The notes under the pieces: generated by a model | What the model was told of the DNA's origin: nothing | What the model saw: the letters and a program-made list of their open reading frames with translations, nothing else | Database searches by the model: none | Position numbers and translations under genes: made by a program | Shown: in pieces, positions 23,301 to 33,576 of the stretch | Numbering within the stretch: the first letter of the stretch is position 1 | How the letters are laid out: each line of letters opens with the position of its first letter | Assembly (NCBI GenBank): GCA_021292165.1 | Contig: CM037877.1 | Location: 131,000,274-131,064,273, forward strand | Direction: 5' to 3' | DNA length: 64,000 nucleotides | DNA from: Shinisaurus crocodilurus | Lineage: Eukaryota > Chordata > Lepidosauria > Squamata > Shinisauridae

Positions 23301-24182
23301 ATAATGGAAATTGTTGGGAGAAGAAGATTATCGTGGTTAAATTTACTACAGTTAGAACAGTGGTCGAAGAAATGGAAAAGGAAAACTGAGTACGAGAGAG
23401 ATTTAACTAATTTTGAAAAGATGGTCATGTCTAGAGACGGCCTACCAGGTAATGCATCAACAAGAGGTATAACAAGGGATTTATATAGATTGATTCAAAA
23501 AGCAAAAGAACAAGAGGATCAGCTTAAGACAGTATGGGATAATGAATTTGAAGAGGTGACCTCGAAGGTGGGGTGGAACAATATATGGGATAGACGGATT
23601 GTGAAAATGATGTCAATTAAGATAAAGGAAAATTTTTATAAACTAATTTGGAGATGGTATTTAACTCCAGTAAGATTAAATAGAATAGATAATAATTGTT
23701 CTGCATTATGTTGGAGAGGATGTCAGGAAAAAGGGACATATGCTCATATGTGGTGGAGTTGTAAAAATGTATTGGTGTTTTGGCGAGAGGTTTTTATAGA
23801 AATATCGAAAATTATTGGTACTAATTTAGAGGTCTGTCCAAAATTAGCATTGTTATCAATAACTGAGAAGCTTATTTGTGATCAAAATACGAAGGAGTTA
23901 ATTGTAAACTTGTTAACTGCGGCCAGGCTAATGATAGCGAGAAATTGGAAAGTACAACATGTTTTCCTAATAACAGACTGGTATAAGGAAGTTTGGGACA
24001 TAGCCCTAAATGATAAACTAACTAGTAGTATCAAATGCAAAAAAGGATTGCTAAAGAAGAATAATTTTATGGAGATATGGAATCAATTACTAGACTATGT
24101 ATTAATAAAGGGGAAGGGTAACATGCCTAGTCAGGATATGTTATATTTTTGGAATTTAGACTTTATTTGGTCAAGAGGATAG
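20312..24182 (+). pseudogene. L1 ORF2 (endonuclease-reverse transcriptase), two breaks
   Basis: ORF2 protein nicks target DNA and copies L1 RNA onto it. The start at 20312 gives MASNLRIATLNVKGLGS. Endonuclease motifs are ATLNVKG, CLQETH, GDFNMVMD, SRIDYIFVS and SDHAIV, within the first about 240 residues. Reverse transcriptase motifs are KNPGLDGLGAEYYK, SYRPMSLINQDAKL, IIALDIFKAFDCVEW, GTRQGCPLSPILFALVMEIL, then FADDTLL and IKYLGIVI. The C-terminus has a zinc knuckle CWRGC...H...C of the form CX3CX7HX4C near 23712-23763. The frame breaks just before the FADD motif (A-run 22388-22392, stop at 22394) and again at a small local duplication near 22743-22764. The last part (22761-24182) is open. 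All catalytic residues are visible but no single frame joins them. Confidence 0.92.
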
Positions 24183-24341
24183 AAGTATATTAATTGGTCC
24201 CTTGGAGGGTGGGGGGGGAGCACTTTATGATTTATTGTATGTTGATTATGTTATATTTGTGTGATAATTTTGTATTTTGTTAAATATATTTTTTGTGTTA
24301 TAATTTGTTTTGAAAAATAAATAAAATATATATATAAAAAA
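24183..24341 (+). terminator. L1 3' UTR, poly-A signals and A-rich tail
   Basis: A short 3' UTR holds a purine/G tract (GGTGGGGGGGGAG, about 24210-24222), as many L1 3' UTRs do. Overlapping AATAAATAAA signals lie at about 24316-24325, then a TA/A-rich tail up to the duplication. Confidence 0.8.
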
Positions 24342-24360
24342 AGATGTAACCAAAGGCGCA
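24342..24360 (+). repeat. Right target-site duplication of the L1
   Basis: agatgtaaccaaaggcgca; differs from the left copy at two positions. Confidence 0.8.
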
Positions 24361-25892
24361 AAAAGAGGGTGCTGCCTTGTTCACCTCCTTCGAGGGAAGA
24401 TCCTCAGGGAGTTGGGGGGAGCTCATGTGTCCCCAGGGTGCCCTCACTATTACACTTGTTCCCAAGATTCTAGTACCTTGGGAACCTGCAAAAGAGTGAG
24501 CCACCCCATTTACAAGAGTATTTAACTCTGACAGCTGTCAAAGTTAAAGCTCAATTTGTTAAGTGGGATTTAGAAAGGCTTACAAAATTTCTTTTTGGTA
24601 GGAAACTATACTGGTACATAGAGTCTATGTACCGGGTTGTCGTGTCATGGAAAGCCAGTCATTATCTTCCTTTCTGAAGCACAAAATAAAGCTTTTATCT
24701 GAATAGGAAATAGAGAAATGGAAGAAGTGGAATCTTCAGAGCATGCCTGTCTCTGTTTCAGGAAAAAGACAAGAACTGTAGCACCTGAGTTAATAATTTG
24801 TTTGTTTGTTTGTTTGTTGAGCCAAGAAAGGCTTCACTGTTGGCTGACATGCTGCGGTGTCATGAAACGCTGATGAAAATTACATTGTCAACACGAAGCG
24901 CCTTGGGGCAGAAGGCGCAATTTGCTGTTAGTGTGAACAGGGTTACCAATTTTTTTTAGTAGCTCTGCTCCTGTGCTTTTAACAGCAGACGGACATGCAA
25001 AGTTTTAGCAGTTGAACCTTCTTTCATCACTCTATCTCCATGCCTGGTAAAGCCACACCTATTAAATTTCTGCTGCAGTTAAAAGCAATTTAAAAAAAAA
25101 GAAAAAAAGATATGACAACCTTTCCAAGTGGGAAGAGTGCAGAGAAAGAGGAGGCAGCACTACCGGGCAGTTAGAGAGCTGCAAGTTTAAGAGCATATAT
25201 GTTTCTGGCTGCAAAACATCTGCTTCAGTGCCTTTCCAAAACTATCAGCCAACCAGGTCTGCACAGCATTACCGGTGCAAATGCCCTGATGCCAAGGAAA
25301 AGCTGGCTATTCCACACATACTGAGAGCTGGCATCAGTTGCTGCAAGAGACTAAGGCAATGGCCGGCCAGCTCAACCCTCTGTGGATGAATCTGTTATTC
25401 CATTTAATCTTAGCTTTACTGGGATTTTGCCAGAGAGCCAAACTGTTACCAATAAAGTGTAGTCCTGACTGTGAAAACAGATAGATTCGCAGCAGGTGAA
25501 TCTCCTCCACTAGATTCCCAAAGAACCACTGCACACTAACGATATCAGTTTTTGCCAGTTCCACCTAGAAACTCCAAGCTTGCACTCCCTCTGCACAAAT
25601 TCAGGCTGAAACTGCCCCTTCCACACCCCTCTTCTACTGCCAGCAGAATACTGAATTGCAGTTCCTGCCCTGCAGCAGCAAGGGTACGCAAGAAACTTTT
25701 CTCACCATTTCTTAATTCACTTCCGTTTCTGTTTCTTTCCACTATACTTTGCTCCGTATAAAACAGATATTATTACAAAGGCACATGTATCTCCAGTGCC
25801 CTCTCTCATCCAATGGATAGTAAACTCTGTAGTGCTGCCTGTTGATCTGTCACCACTTGGAAAGTGGAGAGCACATGTCAATTATCATGTCT
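24361..25892. other. Unassigned DNA
   Basis: A (TTTG)n run lies at about 24800-24818. No gene recognised. Confidence 0.45.
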
Positions 25893-26075
25893 GGGCGCTT
25901 CCAGACATGGCTTTTATGGCACGATAGCAGCAGCCCTGCCTTATTCACGGAATGTTATGGGGGTTCCAAATGACAATGTCTTCAGCTTGTAAACCTCCCA
26001 TATTTTGCCACTGCTTCTTCCATCTTTTTCTTTTCTGCAGATAATTCATTAGGAAAGAAAAGATGGAATAGCTAC
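25893..26075 (+). mobile_element. MITE of the GCTTCCAGAC family
   Basis: It starts GGGCGCTTCCAGACATGGC, followed by CTTTTATGGCACGATAG and CCCTGCCTTATTCACGGAAT. The same internal text occurs at about 40397-40535, and a related full element lies at 52314-52538. The right end is not defined. Confidence 0.4.
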
Positions 26076-26119
26076 TGACCTGGTTCGCACACACCACTAA
26101 CCCATGGTTAACCCATGGT

Positions 26120-26470
26120 TTCTTATTTATTTATTTCATTTCTATACCGCCCAATAGTTGGAGCTCTCTGTGTGGTTCACAGTAATTCACAAAATACAAA
26201 ACACAGATACAATAAAATACAGCATAAAGTTTCAATATACAAAATTTAAAAGTTTAAATAGCTAAAACAATTTCAGTAAAAAACTAGACCTGTTAAAACA
26301 GCTGACATGTCCCATCATATGCTATTAAATGCCTGGGAGTAGATGACAGTCTTAACCTGGTACTGAAAAGATGACAGTGCTGGAGCCAGGCAGGCGTCAG
26401 TGGGAAGATCAGCCACCACTGAGAAGGCCCTCTCCCTTGTTGCCACCCTCCAAGCTTCCTTTGTAGGTGG
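26120..26470 (-). pseudogene. L2 LINE 3' end
   Basis: Read on the minus strand, frames give FSVVADLPTDACLAPALSSF-like text, a C-terminal L2 RT signature, followed by a 3' UTR ending in the hairpin tail CTATTGGGCGGTATAGAAAT and (AAAT)n repeats. The copy is 5' truncated and full of stops. Confidence 0.65.
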
Positions 26471-28163
26471 CACTTGGGGGAAGGTCTCAGATGTAGATCG
26501 TAATCTCTGGGTAGATTCAAGTCAGGAGAGGTGTCCAAAAAACGTGACAGAGGTTTATGTGCTCATGATTTATTCCATAAGGGCTTGGTGAGTATACGGC
26601 TATATGTGTGTGTACTTTTTTGTTTTTCATGAAATTCTTATCCTGCATTGGTGGCCTGGATTCGGGGGTGGAGGTTCTGTTCTGATTCAAGTTAAATGTA
26701 GATTTTGAAATAATATTCCAGGGGGAAAATATTGTTCCGATTTGAAAGACAATCCAGCTGGGATGGAAACCCCTCCCCTCCCAGGGAATACTTAAAAACC
26801 TGTGTACCCTGAGGACAAGGCAAGAGGGAAGAGGTCTAAGCAATGGAACTCATGTCTTCAGATGCAAGAGACCACCAACACCCTGGAAGATTCTGTCATT
26901 TTATTGCTTTCCTTTTGTATCTGGTTGGTTTTGGTTTTGCATTTTAAATTGTGTGTGAACTGCCTTGAGTGCATTGGCTGAAAGGCGGTGTATAAATGAA
27001 GTAAAGAAATACACACAACTTTTAAAATGTAGTCAATTTGGTTCAGTTTTTTTGTCTGGCTTCCAGGTTTAGGCATGCATAAGTGACACCTCATGAGAAG
27101 GAAAGGATCAATCAACTAAATTAAGCAAAAGCTACTCTCCTCTTTTTCTTTTGGTCTCCTTCTGAAAGCAGCTGGGCGGAGTGTAGCAGTGAGTAAATTG
27201 TTAGCCACCTTCCGTGTGTCTTCCCCTTGCTCCCTTGCTCTCCTCTCCAACATATCAGTGATGTTTATTAAGAGATGACAAGTCTATCAGGCCTCATAAG
27301 CAGCCTTCACAAGGAGGAGATCTCACATCCAGAGAGCATCATCAATCTTCTGCGTGCTCTCCTGAACAACTGAGAGCAAACCAGCCCTCCCCCCCCACAC
27401 ACACACTGCTCATGCCACGCAGCAAGAGATGTTGTGTGCAAGATGTACATGGAGAAATGCCGAGCACTAGAAGTAGAGCTGAGACGATTTTGGGGGGGGG
27501 GGGAGTTTTGATTTTAATGTTGGAATGTGCACTGTAGGGTGGTCAAGCCATGACTCCTACTTCATAGAGGACAGTCCTCCAATCCTGTTTAAAGAAGAAG
27601 AACCCTAAGAAGGGAGAGCAGGGACCTTGAAACTGCCCAGCAACACTTAGCTCCGAGGGTAGATTTACATCGGAGAGTATTTTCCTCATAAATCAGTTGG
27701 AGTCAGGGATGTGTAGTGAGAAGGCCAGGTTTCATTGCTTCTGAATAATGGCAGTTGAGAGGGGACAAACAGTGTGGTAGGGCCAATGGACTCCTGGTCC
27801 CGGCGCCCCTGCTTTTAGCACTCGTGCAGGGGGGAGCAATTGAGGTTCAGAAAAAGGCTGGGCGGGAAGTTCTAACCTTCCCTACCCTGCACATGCTGCT
27901 CCTGATTCAGACTGGGACCCTGCATGCTTGCTTGAAGGTAAAAAAGAAAGTTAAGACCATCTCCATGCTACATATTTAACGTGGCATGTAGTTTAGCTCC
28001 CAGTAACCGCTGATGATTGGGACTCTGCAGCTCTTATGTGCACGAGTCTTTTGGTCCATACTTAAAAGTGCACGGTTTTGCAATCTCCAGGTTTAACTAG
28101 CCCTAACTAAAATCAGTACTGGTTACTCATTAAATCAAATATGTGACTGGATTCCCTGGACGA
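26471..28163. other. Unassigned DNA
   Basis: No gene or clear repeat recognised apart from short homopolymer runs near 27400 and 27491. A short L2-like tail (GAACTGCCTTGAGTGCATTG...AAAGGCGGTGTATAAATG) lies near 26958-27000. Confidence 0.4.
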
Positions 28164-28300
28164 TTATTTATTTATTTATTTAATTAATTAATTTCCATGC
28201 TGCCCAATAGCTGAAGCTCTTCACAGCAATACAGAATAAAAAAGACAGATGCAATAAAATACAGCATAAAATATGATTACATTGTAGAGGTGTATTTAAT
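28164..28300 (-). mobile_element. L2 LINE tail fragment
   Basis: The plus strand shows TTATTTATTTATTTAATT, then CATGCTGCCCAATAGCTGAA and a stretch resembling the L2 3' UTR at 26120-26230. Only the 3' end remains. Confidence 0.6.
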
Positions 28301-28603
28301 TATATTTAAATGTATATGTATTTTTTCTCTTCTCTGACGCCCTCAGAACAGTTTAAAACAACCAATGAATCCATATAATGAAACATTAAAATTAATCAAA
28401 CACAAACATGACTATTGAAATGAATAAAATGGTAAGTAAAGCTTTTAAGGCATTAGTGGTAAAGGGAGAAAGACCAACTCTTCCTCACCACTGCCATCAC
28501 TACCCATTCATTTGCCCTCTTCCTCTGGGCCCAATCCACACCACGGTCCAGAAGAAGAGGGCAAGGCAAGTGAAGGCTTCTGCTTCTTTCCCTTGATCTA
28601 GTT

Positions 28604-28739
28604 CAGGATTCTCCAACCTTGGGTCCCCAGATGCTGCTGGCCTTCAGCTCCCAGCATACCCAGCCAGCATGGCTAATGGCAAGGGATTCTGGGAGCTGTA
28701 GTCCAGCAACATCTGGGGACCCAAGGTTGGAGAGCCCTG
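28604..28739. mobile_element. Palindromic hAT MITE
   Basis: Arms start CAGGATTCTCCAACCTTGGG and end AAGGTTGGAGAGCCCTG. A ctagtt motif lies on both sides but is not in perfect register, so the target duplication is only partly readable. Confidence 0.65.
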
Positions 28740-28959
28740 ACTAGTTACTCTTCATATGCTCAAAGAGGACAGATGAACAGGCAGAGACACAAAGGAAGAA
28801 GAAGAGCAGGGCCAGAGGACAGGCAGTGGACTGCCTACTGAGGTGTGGGCCTTGGCAGGTGCCGCCACCTCTAAGGAGTCTACACTATATTTACCATCAT
28901 CAAATATTGATCTCAGGCAGACATTCAAAGAATATCTACCACACCCAACTCAGAGGGGG

Positions 28960-29760
28960 ATGGATGGATGGATTGATTATATTTATGAATCGCCCATCTG
29001 GCCAGACAACCGGCCACTCTGAGCGATGTACAATGCAATAAAATACAGGGGGGGGGGGAGACACACAGTATAAAACACAATTAAAAACAGAACAAAACTT
29101 AAAAATCCTAACCCACCCCATATTCCCGCCTGAAAAGCCACGTTTTTAATGCCCGGCGGAAGCTAATCAAGGAAGGGGCATGGCGGAGGTCACTGGGGAG
29201 AGAGTTCCATAAATTGGGGGCTGCCACAGAAAAGGCCCTCCTCCTAGTCCCCACCAGCCTGGTTTCTCTGGCTGATGGGACAGGGAGAAGGCCATCTGTG
29301 GTGGATTTTGTTGAGTGGCCTACTTGATGTTGCTGGAGGCGCTCCTTGAGATATACTGGACCGGAGCCGTACAGGGTCTTAAAGGTCAACGCCAACACCT
29401 TGAATTCGGCTCGGAAAACAACTGGTAGCCAGTGCAATTCTTTGAGCACTGGAGTGATGTGATCACGCCGGCGGCAGCCTTTAACCAAGCGAGCTGCTGC
29501 ATTCTGTACCAGCTGACCGCCTTAAAGGGTGGAACCCTCCTCCAAAGCAGTGTACACAATAAAAGAAACAATACAGTGAAACAATATAAACAAAAAGCAG
29601 AATAGCTGTGTGTCATTCTGATGCAATGTGCTCAAGCTCAGCAGTTCCATGTAGATTCTAAAAAGCATGGGAGACAAGATGGAACCCTGCAGGATACCTC
29701 CCACAGAGGGGGACAGTAGTCTCCCTGCAACACTCTCAATCACCCTAAATCATTGCTTCC
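28960..29760 (-). pseudogene. L2 LINE, C-terminal RT and 3' UTR
   Basis: The minus strand contains GILQGSILSPMLFRIYME (RT motif region, about 29690) and then, after an internal deletion, HITPVLKELHWLPVVFRAEF, RAFSVAAPNLWNSLPSDLR and SLISFRRALKTWLFRREYG. These are hallmarks of the L2-clade C-terminus. The longest frame (29488-29108) reads well for 126 residues. The 3' UTR ends near 28960 in ATGGGCGATTCATAAATATA and GGAT repeats. The catalytic FADD region is missing. Confidence 0.8.
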
Positions 29761-30287
29761 TACTCCCACCCTGCATAAGTGGTCCAAAATGTTGATGGTA
29801 TCAAAAGCCACAGGAGATTCAGGAGAATCATCACACTCCCTCTTGACCCTCACCCTGTCAGGCTGACTACAGGTCAGGGAAGGCAGAAGCTATATTGAAA
29901 TGGATCCATATAATCCAATTCTCCCCAAAACACCGGAAGCTGATAACACCATTGTGTAAGTTTTCAAATGAATTAAATTGTAGGGTGTTACAACCACTTA
30001 TAATTAACCCAAAGGTTCTGTTCAAACCATTGTGCATGGTATTCCGTAAAGTTCTGGGGTTTTATTCCTAGATCATAAAGGGGCTGGGTTGCAAGGGTTT
30101 TGCCTGGATGTGATCCTCTTATGCCTTTAAATGCTTTAAGACACCAAGGTGTATCAATGAATATGGAACTGGGTAGGAGAGTTGGGGTAGCAGACAGGAA
30201 GAATAAAGAATAAAGAAGGCTTGAGGCAACAGCTATCAGGAAGTGACTCGGTAAAACAGTACAGAGAGAGTGCAGGAGGGACAGAGA
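29761..30287. other. Unassigned DNA
   Basis: No gene recognised. The first part may still be L2, since it continues from the element on its left. Confidence 0.4.
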
Positions 30288-30468
30288 CCTGGTTTGCACG
30301 TCAGGGCCACGCAGTAGTGAGTAATCACACTTTCCTCACTGCTTCCGCTTTGTTTCTGGTTTAGCAAACAACTCAGGAGCACCTAATTCCTGGGTTGTTT
30401 GCTACGATATCCAAATTTGGCACTCTGGGGGACAAACAATCCATGGATTGTTGTTACATGCAAACTGG
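30288..30468. mobile_element. MITE with 8-bp target duplication
   Basis: Ends are CCTGGTTTGCACGTCA and GTTACATGCAAACTGG, imperfect inverted repeats. Flanks gacagaga and gtcagaga agree at 7 of 8 positions, pointing to hAT. The interior has palindromic words such as AACAATCCATGGATTGTT. Confidence 0.6.
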
Positions 30469-30639
30469 GTCAGAGAGTGAGGAGTTAGAAGCATGCTTGG
30501 TTAAATAAAGAACTTTATTTTACACTAGCTTTTTTTAACCCGGCGTTGCACGGGTCGTCATTTTCCTATAGGCACTATTTGTTCGAAATTCCTTAAGGTA
30601 GCTGTCTGCTGTTTTGAATCCCTCCATAGGAAAGGTCCC

Positions 30640-31225
30640 CCGGGACTACATATTGGAATCCCAGCTCCCCCGGGACAACTAGCTCCCCCAGGATTACACA
30701 ATTATATCCCAGCTCCCCTGGGACGACTAGCTCCCCTGGCCTACACAATGAAATCCCTGTTCCCCTGGGACTACACAGTGAAATCCCTGCTCCCCCCCCC
30801 CCGGGACTGCACAACAATGAAATCCCTGCTCCCCCCCTCTGGTACTGTACAATGAAATCCCTGCTTCCCCCCCCCCCACCGGGACTACACAATGAAATCT
30901 CTGTTCCCCCCCCGGGACTACACAATGAAATCCCTGCTCCCTCCCGGGACTTCACAATGAAATCCCTGATTCCTCCCCCCCCCAGGGACTTTACAATGAA
31001 ATCCCTGCTCCCCCCCCCCCGGACAACACAACAAGGAAATCCCTGCTTGCCCCCTCCCCCTCGGGACTACCCAACAATGTAATCCCAGTTTCCCCCCCTC
31101 CCCCTCGGGACTACCCAACAATGTAATCCCAGCTCCCCCCCCGGGACTACCCAACAATGAAATCCCTGCTTGCCCCCTCCCCCTCGGGACTACCCAACAA
31201 TGAAATCCCAGCTCCCCCCGCCCCC
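30640..31225 (-). repeat. G-rich (C-rich on + strand) minisatellite in Helitron B
   Basis: Tandem units carry ACACAATGAAATCCCTGCT and CCCCCGGGACTA on the plus strand, the reverse complement of the array in Helitron A. About fifteen units are visible; several share the longer ACAACACAACAA-type spacer. Confidence 0.9.
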
Positions 31226-31343
31226 GTGTAGGCCCCGGCTCATATGAACATTCTGTTCGGACGTAGGCGAGATTTACATATCCGCTCCTGATTGGGCCCC
31301 TGTGGCGGCAGTTTATACCAACATTCTATATGTCGGTGGAGTG

Positions 31344-31351
31344 ATTTGCAT
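31344..31351 (-). promoter_or_regulatory. Octamer motif in Helitron B
   Basis: ATTTGCAT on the plus strand, the exact octamer complement. Confidence 0.35.
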
Positions 31352-31626
31352 AACCACTCCTGAATGCCCCCTGCGTACATTCCAAGTGACACCATTGGCT
31401 CTCATCTATTTTGGGCCGTAGAGGTGCAGTGAGGGCTTTTTCGGTCTTTGCCTTTGTCCTTGAGTGATGGAGAGTATGCGTGCCAAGTTTGGGGTAGATC
31501 CGTCCAACCATGTAGGAACCTATGCAATGATGCCCCCCACACAACAGTCATTCAGTCAGTCAGTCATTTAAAAAGTTTCGCTCCCTTTTCACCCCTTTAG
31601 AGAACATTCTAAATGGCCTAGGGGAG

Positions 31627-31634
31627 ATTTGCAT
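31627..31634 (-). promoter_or_regulatory. Octamer motif in Helitron B
   Basis: ATTTGCAT; corresponds to the octamer at 14814 in copy A. Confidence 0.35.
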
Positions 31635-31693
31635 ATCCACGCCTATTGGCCCCTGCAGGAATTCATACGAACATTCTAAGTGTCGTATGGGCT

Positions 31694-31701
31694 ATTTGCA
31701 T
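31694..31701 (-). promoter_or_regulatory. Octamer motif in Helitron B
   Basis: ATTTGCAT; the matching site in copy A is mutated to ATGTAAAT. Confidence 0.35.
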
Positions 31702-31744
31702 AACTGCTCCTATTGGCTCCTGCAGCAATTATGAGGTGAGGCCA

Positions 31745-31752
31745 ATTTGCAT
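31745..31752 (-). promoter_or_regulatory. Octamer motif in Helitron B
   Basis: ATTTGCAT; corresponds to the octamer at 14707 in copy A. Confidence 0.35.
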
Positions 31753-31987
31753 AACTGCTCCCCTGTTGTTTTGCCCATAGGAGATATGAGTGGGGCGATT
31801 CCCCCCCCTTTTCACCCCCTTAGGGACGGAATTTCCAAAAATCCTTCCTTAGTGGGTGTCTACGTCATAAAAACAACGTTCCTTCAAAATTTCACGTTCC
31901 TAGATTAAATGGTTTGAGCTGGGCATTGATGAGTCAGTCAGTCAAGACTTCTTCTTTTATATATATATCCTGCCCAATTGTTTAGTG

Positions 31988-32055
31988 CAGTGTTCTCCAA
32001 CCTTGGGCCCCCAGATGTTTTTGGTCTACAACTCCCAGCATGCCCCAGCCAGCTA
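31988..32055 (+). mobile_element. Half copy of palindromic hAT MITE
   Basis: CAGTGTTCTCCAACCTTGGG through CCCCAGCCAGC; the right arm is missing. Confidence 0.6.
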
Positions 32056-32153
32056 CACACACAGAGAAAGAAAGAAATGCATCATCACAAAAGAGGACAC
32101 AGATCTGCAGAAAATTTGCTTCTGGTTATTTATTTATAAGCATGAATAAGGTA

Positions 32154-33114
32154 CAGTAATACCTTGGATTACGAGCATAATCCGTTCCGGAGCCATGCTC
32201 GTAATCCAAAGTACTCGTACATCAAAGCGAGTTTTCCCATTAGAAATAATGGGAACTCAGATGATTCGTTCCACAACCATTTAATCACTGCTTTGCCGAC
32301 TCCCTGGCAGGGAGCCCCATGGAGGGAGCCAGCAAAGCAGTGATTAAATGGTTGTGGGGCTAATGGGGAAACTCACTTTGATGTGCTGGCTCCCGGGCTC
32401 GCCTCGCCTCCACTCGCTCTGCTAGCACCTCGCACGCTGCCATGCCAGCTCCCAGGCAGGGAAGCGGCATGGCAGCGCGAGGCGCCCGCAGAGCGAGCGG
32501 CCGCGGCATGTCTCCACGCATCTCCCTGCCAGGGAGCCGGCAAAACTGCTTTGCCAGCTCCCTGGCAGGGAGACGCGTGGAGCCGCTCCCACCTCTCCCT
32601 CCCTTTGCAAGTGGCGGCTGCAGCGTCTCCCTCCCTTTGCAAGAGGTGGCCACGGCTCCATGCATCTCCCTGCCCTGTTGCGTTGCGTCACTGACGGGGC
32701 CGGATGTGACGCGACGGGACCACCGCCACTTGCAAAGGGAGGGAGACGCTGCAGCCGCCGCTTGCAAAGGGAGGGAGAGGTGGGAGCGGCTCCACGCGTC
32801 TCCCTGGCAGGGAGCCAGCAAAGCTTTGCAGGCTCCCTGGCAGGGAGACACGTGGAGACGCGCTGCGGCCGCTCGCTCTGCGCTTGGCCTCCAGGGAAGC
32901 TCGGCCAGCCGGTGCAGCAGCACGAGGCGGCGGCCGCTCACTCAGTCGGCACCTCACGTTTCTAGCATAAATTTACATTTGAAAGACATCTCGCAACAGG
33001 AGCCACATGCGGCAGCCAGACTTGCTCGTCTTTCAAATGTAAATTTATGCCAAATTTTTCCTCGTCTTACGAGAAACTCGTAAACCGGGTTACTCGTAAT
33101 CCGAGGTATTACTG
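32154..33114. mobile_element. Foldback Tigger-like (Tc1/mariner) element
   Basis: Terminal inverted repeats CAGTAATACCTTGGATTACG and CGTAATCCGAGGTATTACTG are flanked by TA (32152-32153 and 33115-33116). The ends resemble Tigger/pogo MITEs. The interior is GC- and CpG-rich and folds back three times: a perfect 26-bp hairpin (32271-32296 with 32332-32357) inside longer arms; arms of about 160 bp (32488-32649 with 32723-32885, with a core of 77 bp that is nearly identical); and a perfect 23-bp pair (32965-32987 with 33028-33050). There is no transposase. The long open frames on both strands arise from the palindromic GC-rich sequence. Confidence 0.8.
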
Positions 33115-33418
33115 TATATAGAAATCATTAGTATAATTTAAATGGAAATACAATACATCTTCCCGTAGTGGGGAAGCTAACGGCTGATGGACAACTTCAA
33201 GGCCCCGGTCTCCCTTTCTTCTTCTCCCCCCCCACCATTCTCCTTTAAACTGGACTTGGACTGGTCAGCTCTATAAATAGAGGACACCTTCAACTAGAGG
33301 ACTGTCCTCTGACTGCCCTTCAAATAGAGGAATGTCCTTTGTAAAGCAGGATATATGGCCAACCTAAAATGGATCGTTGTGTGAGGGGAAAAGAATTATG
33401 TGTTCTTCGATCAGTTTT

Positions 33419-33576
33419 CTTATGCTGGCTCAGCTTGTCTGAGTGTGGAAAGCTAAGCAGGGTCAAGCCTGGTTATTACTCCTCCAAGACCCCTCCTCTA
33501 GTTTCCTGCATTGAGCAGGGGGTTGGACTCGATGGCCTTGTAGGCTCCTTCCAACTCTATGATCTATGAAATCTAA
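33419..33576 (+). mobile_element. 5S rRNA-derived SINE with CR1-type tail, copy 1
   Basis: The head reads TGTGGAAAGCTAAGCAGGGT then CAAGCCTGGTTATTACT, clearly derived from 5S rRNA including the A-box region. The tail GGGTTGGACTCGATGGCC...CTATGATCTATGAAATCT is that of the local CR1 family. The TGGATGGGAGACC box is lost in this copy and the first bases of the 5S head are missing. Confidence 0.8.

Larger units (their letters stand above)
18470..24341 (+). mobile_element. Full-length L1 LINE
   Basis: A 5.87-kb element is bounded by a 19-bp target-site duplication (2 mismatches). It has a 315-bp 5' UTR, ORF1, a spacer, ORF2, a short 3' UTR with a G-run and an A-rich tail. It was copied by target-primed reverse transcription. 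Both ORFs are recognisable end to end and are disrupted only by small indels, so the copy is comparatively young. It landed in an older sequence with an inverted repeat, GGTTACATCTAACAG and CTGTCAGATGTAGCC, just left of the insertion. Confidence 0.9.
30525..31969 (-). mobile_element. Non-autonomous Helitron, copy B
   Basis: On the minus strand it begins near TATATATATAAAAGAAGAAG (about 31969) and ends with hairpin ACCCGTGCAACGCCGGGT, then TAAAAAAAGCTAG at 30525, followed by host T. The stem ACCCG/CGGGT is intact here, whereas it is degraded in copy A. The canonical 5' TC is not clear in this copy. The shared interior with copy A includes AACGTGAAATTTTGAAGGAA and the G-rich minisatellite. Confidence 0.8.

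Noticed and set aside
32360..33083. Open frames of about 190-213 residues on both strands
   Set aside because: They arise from the CpG-rich inverted repeat of the foldback element and mirror each other.
33419..33576. 5S rRNA gene
   Set aside because: Only part of 5S is present, with deletions and a CR1-type tail; it is a SINE.
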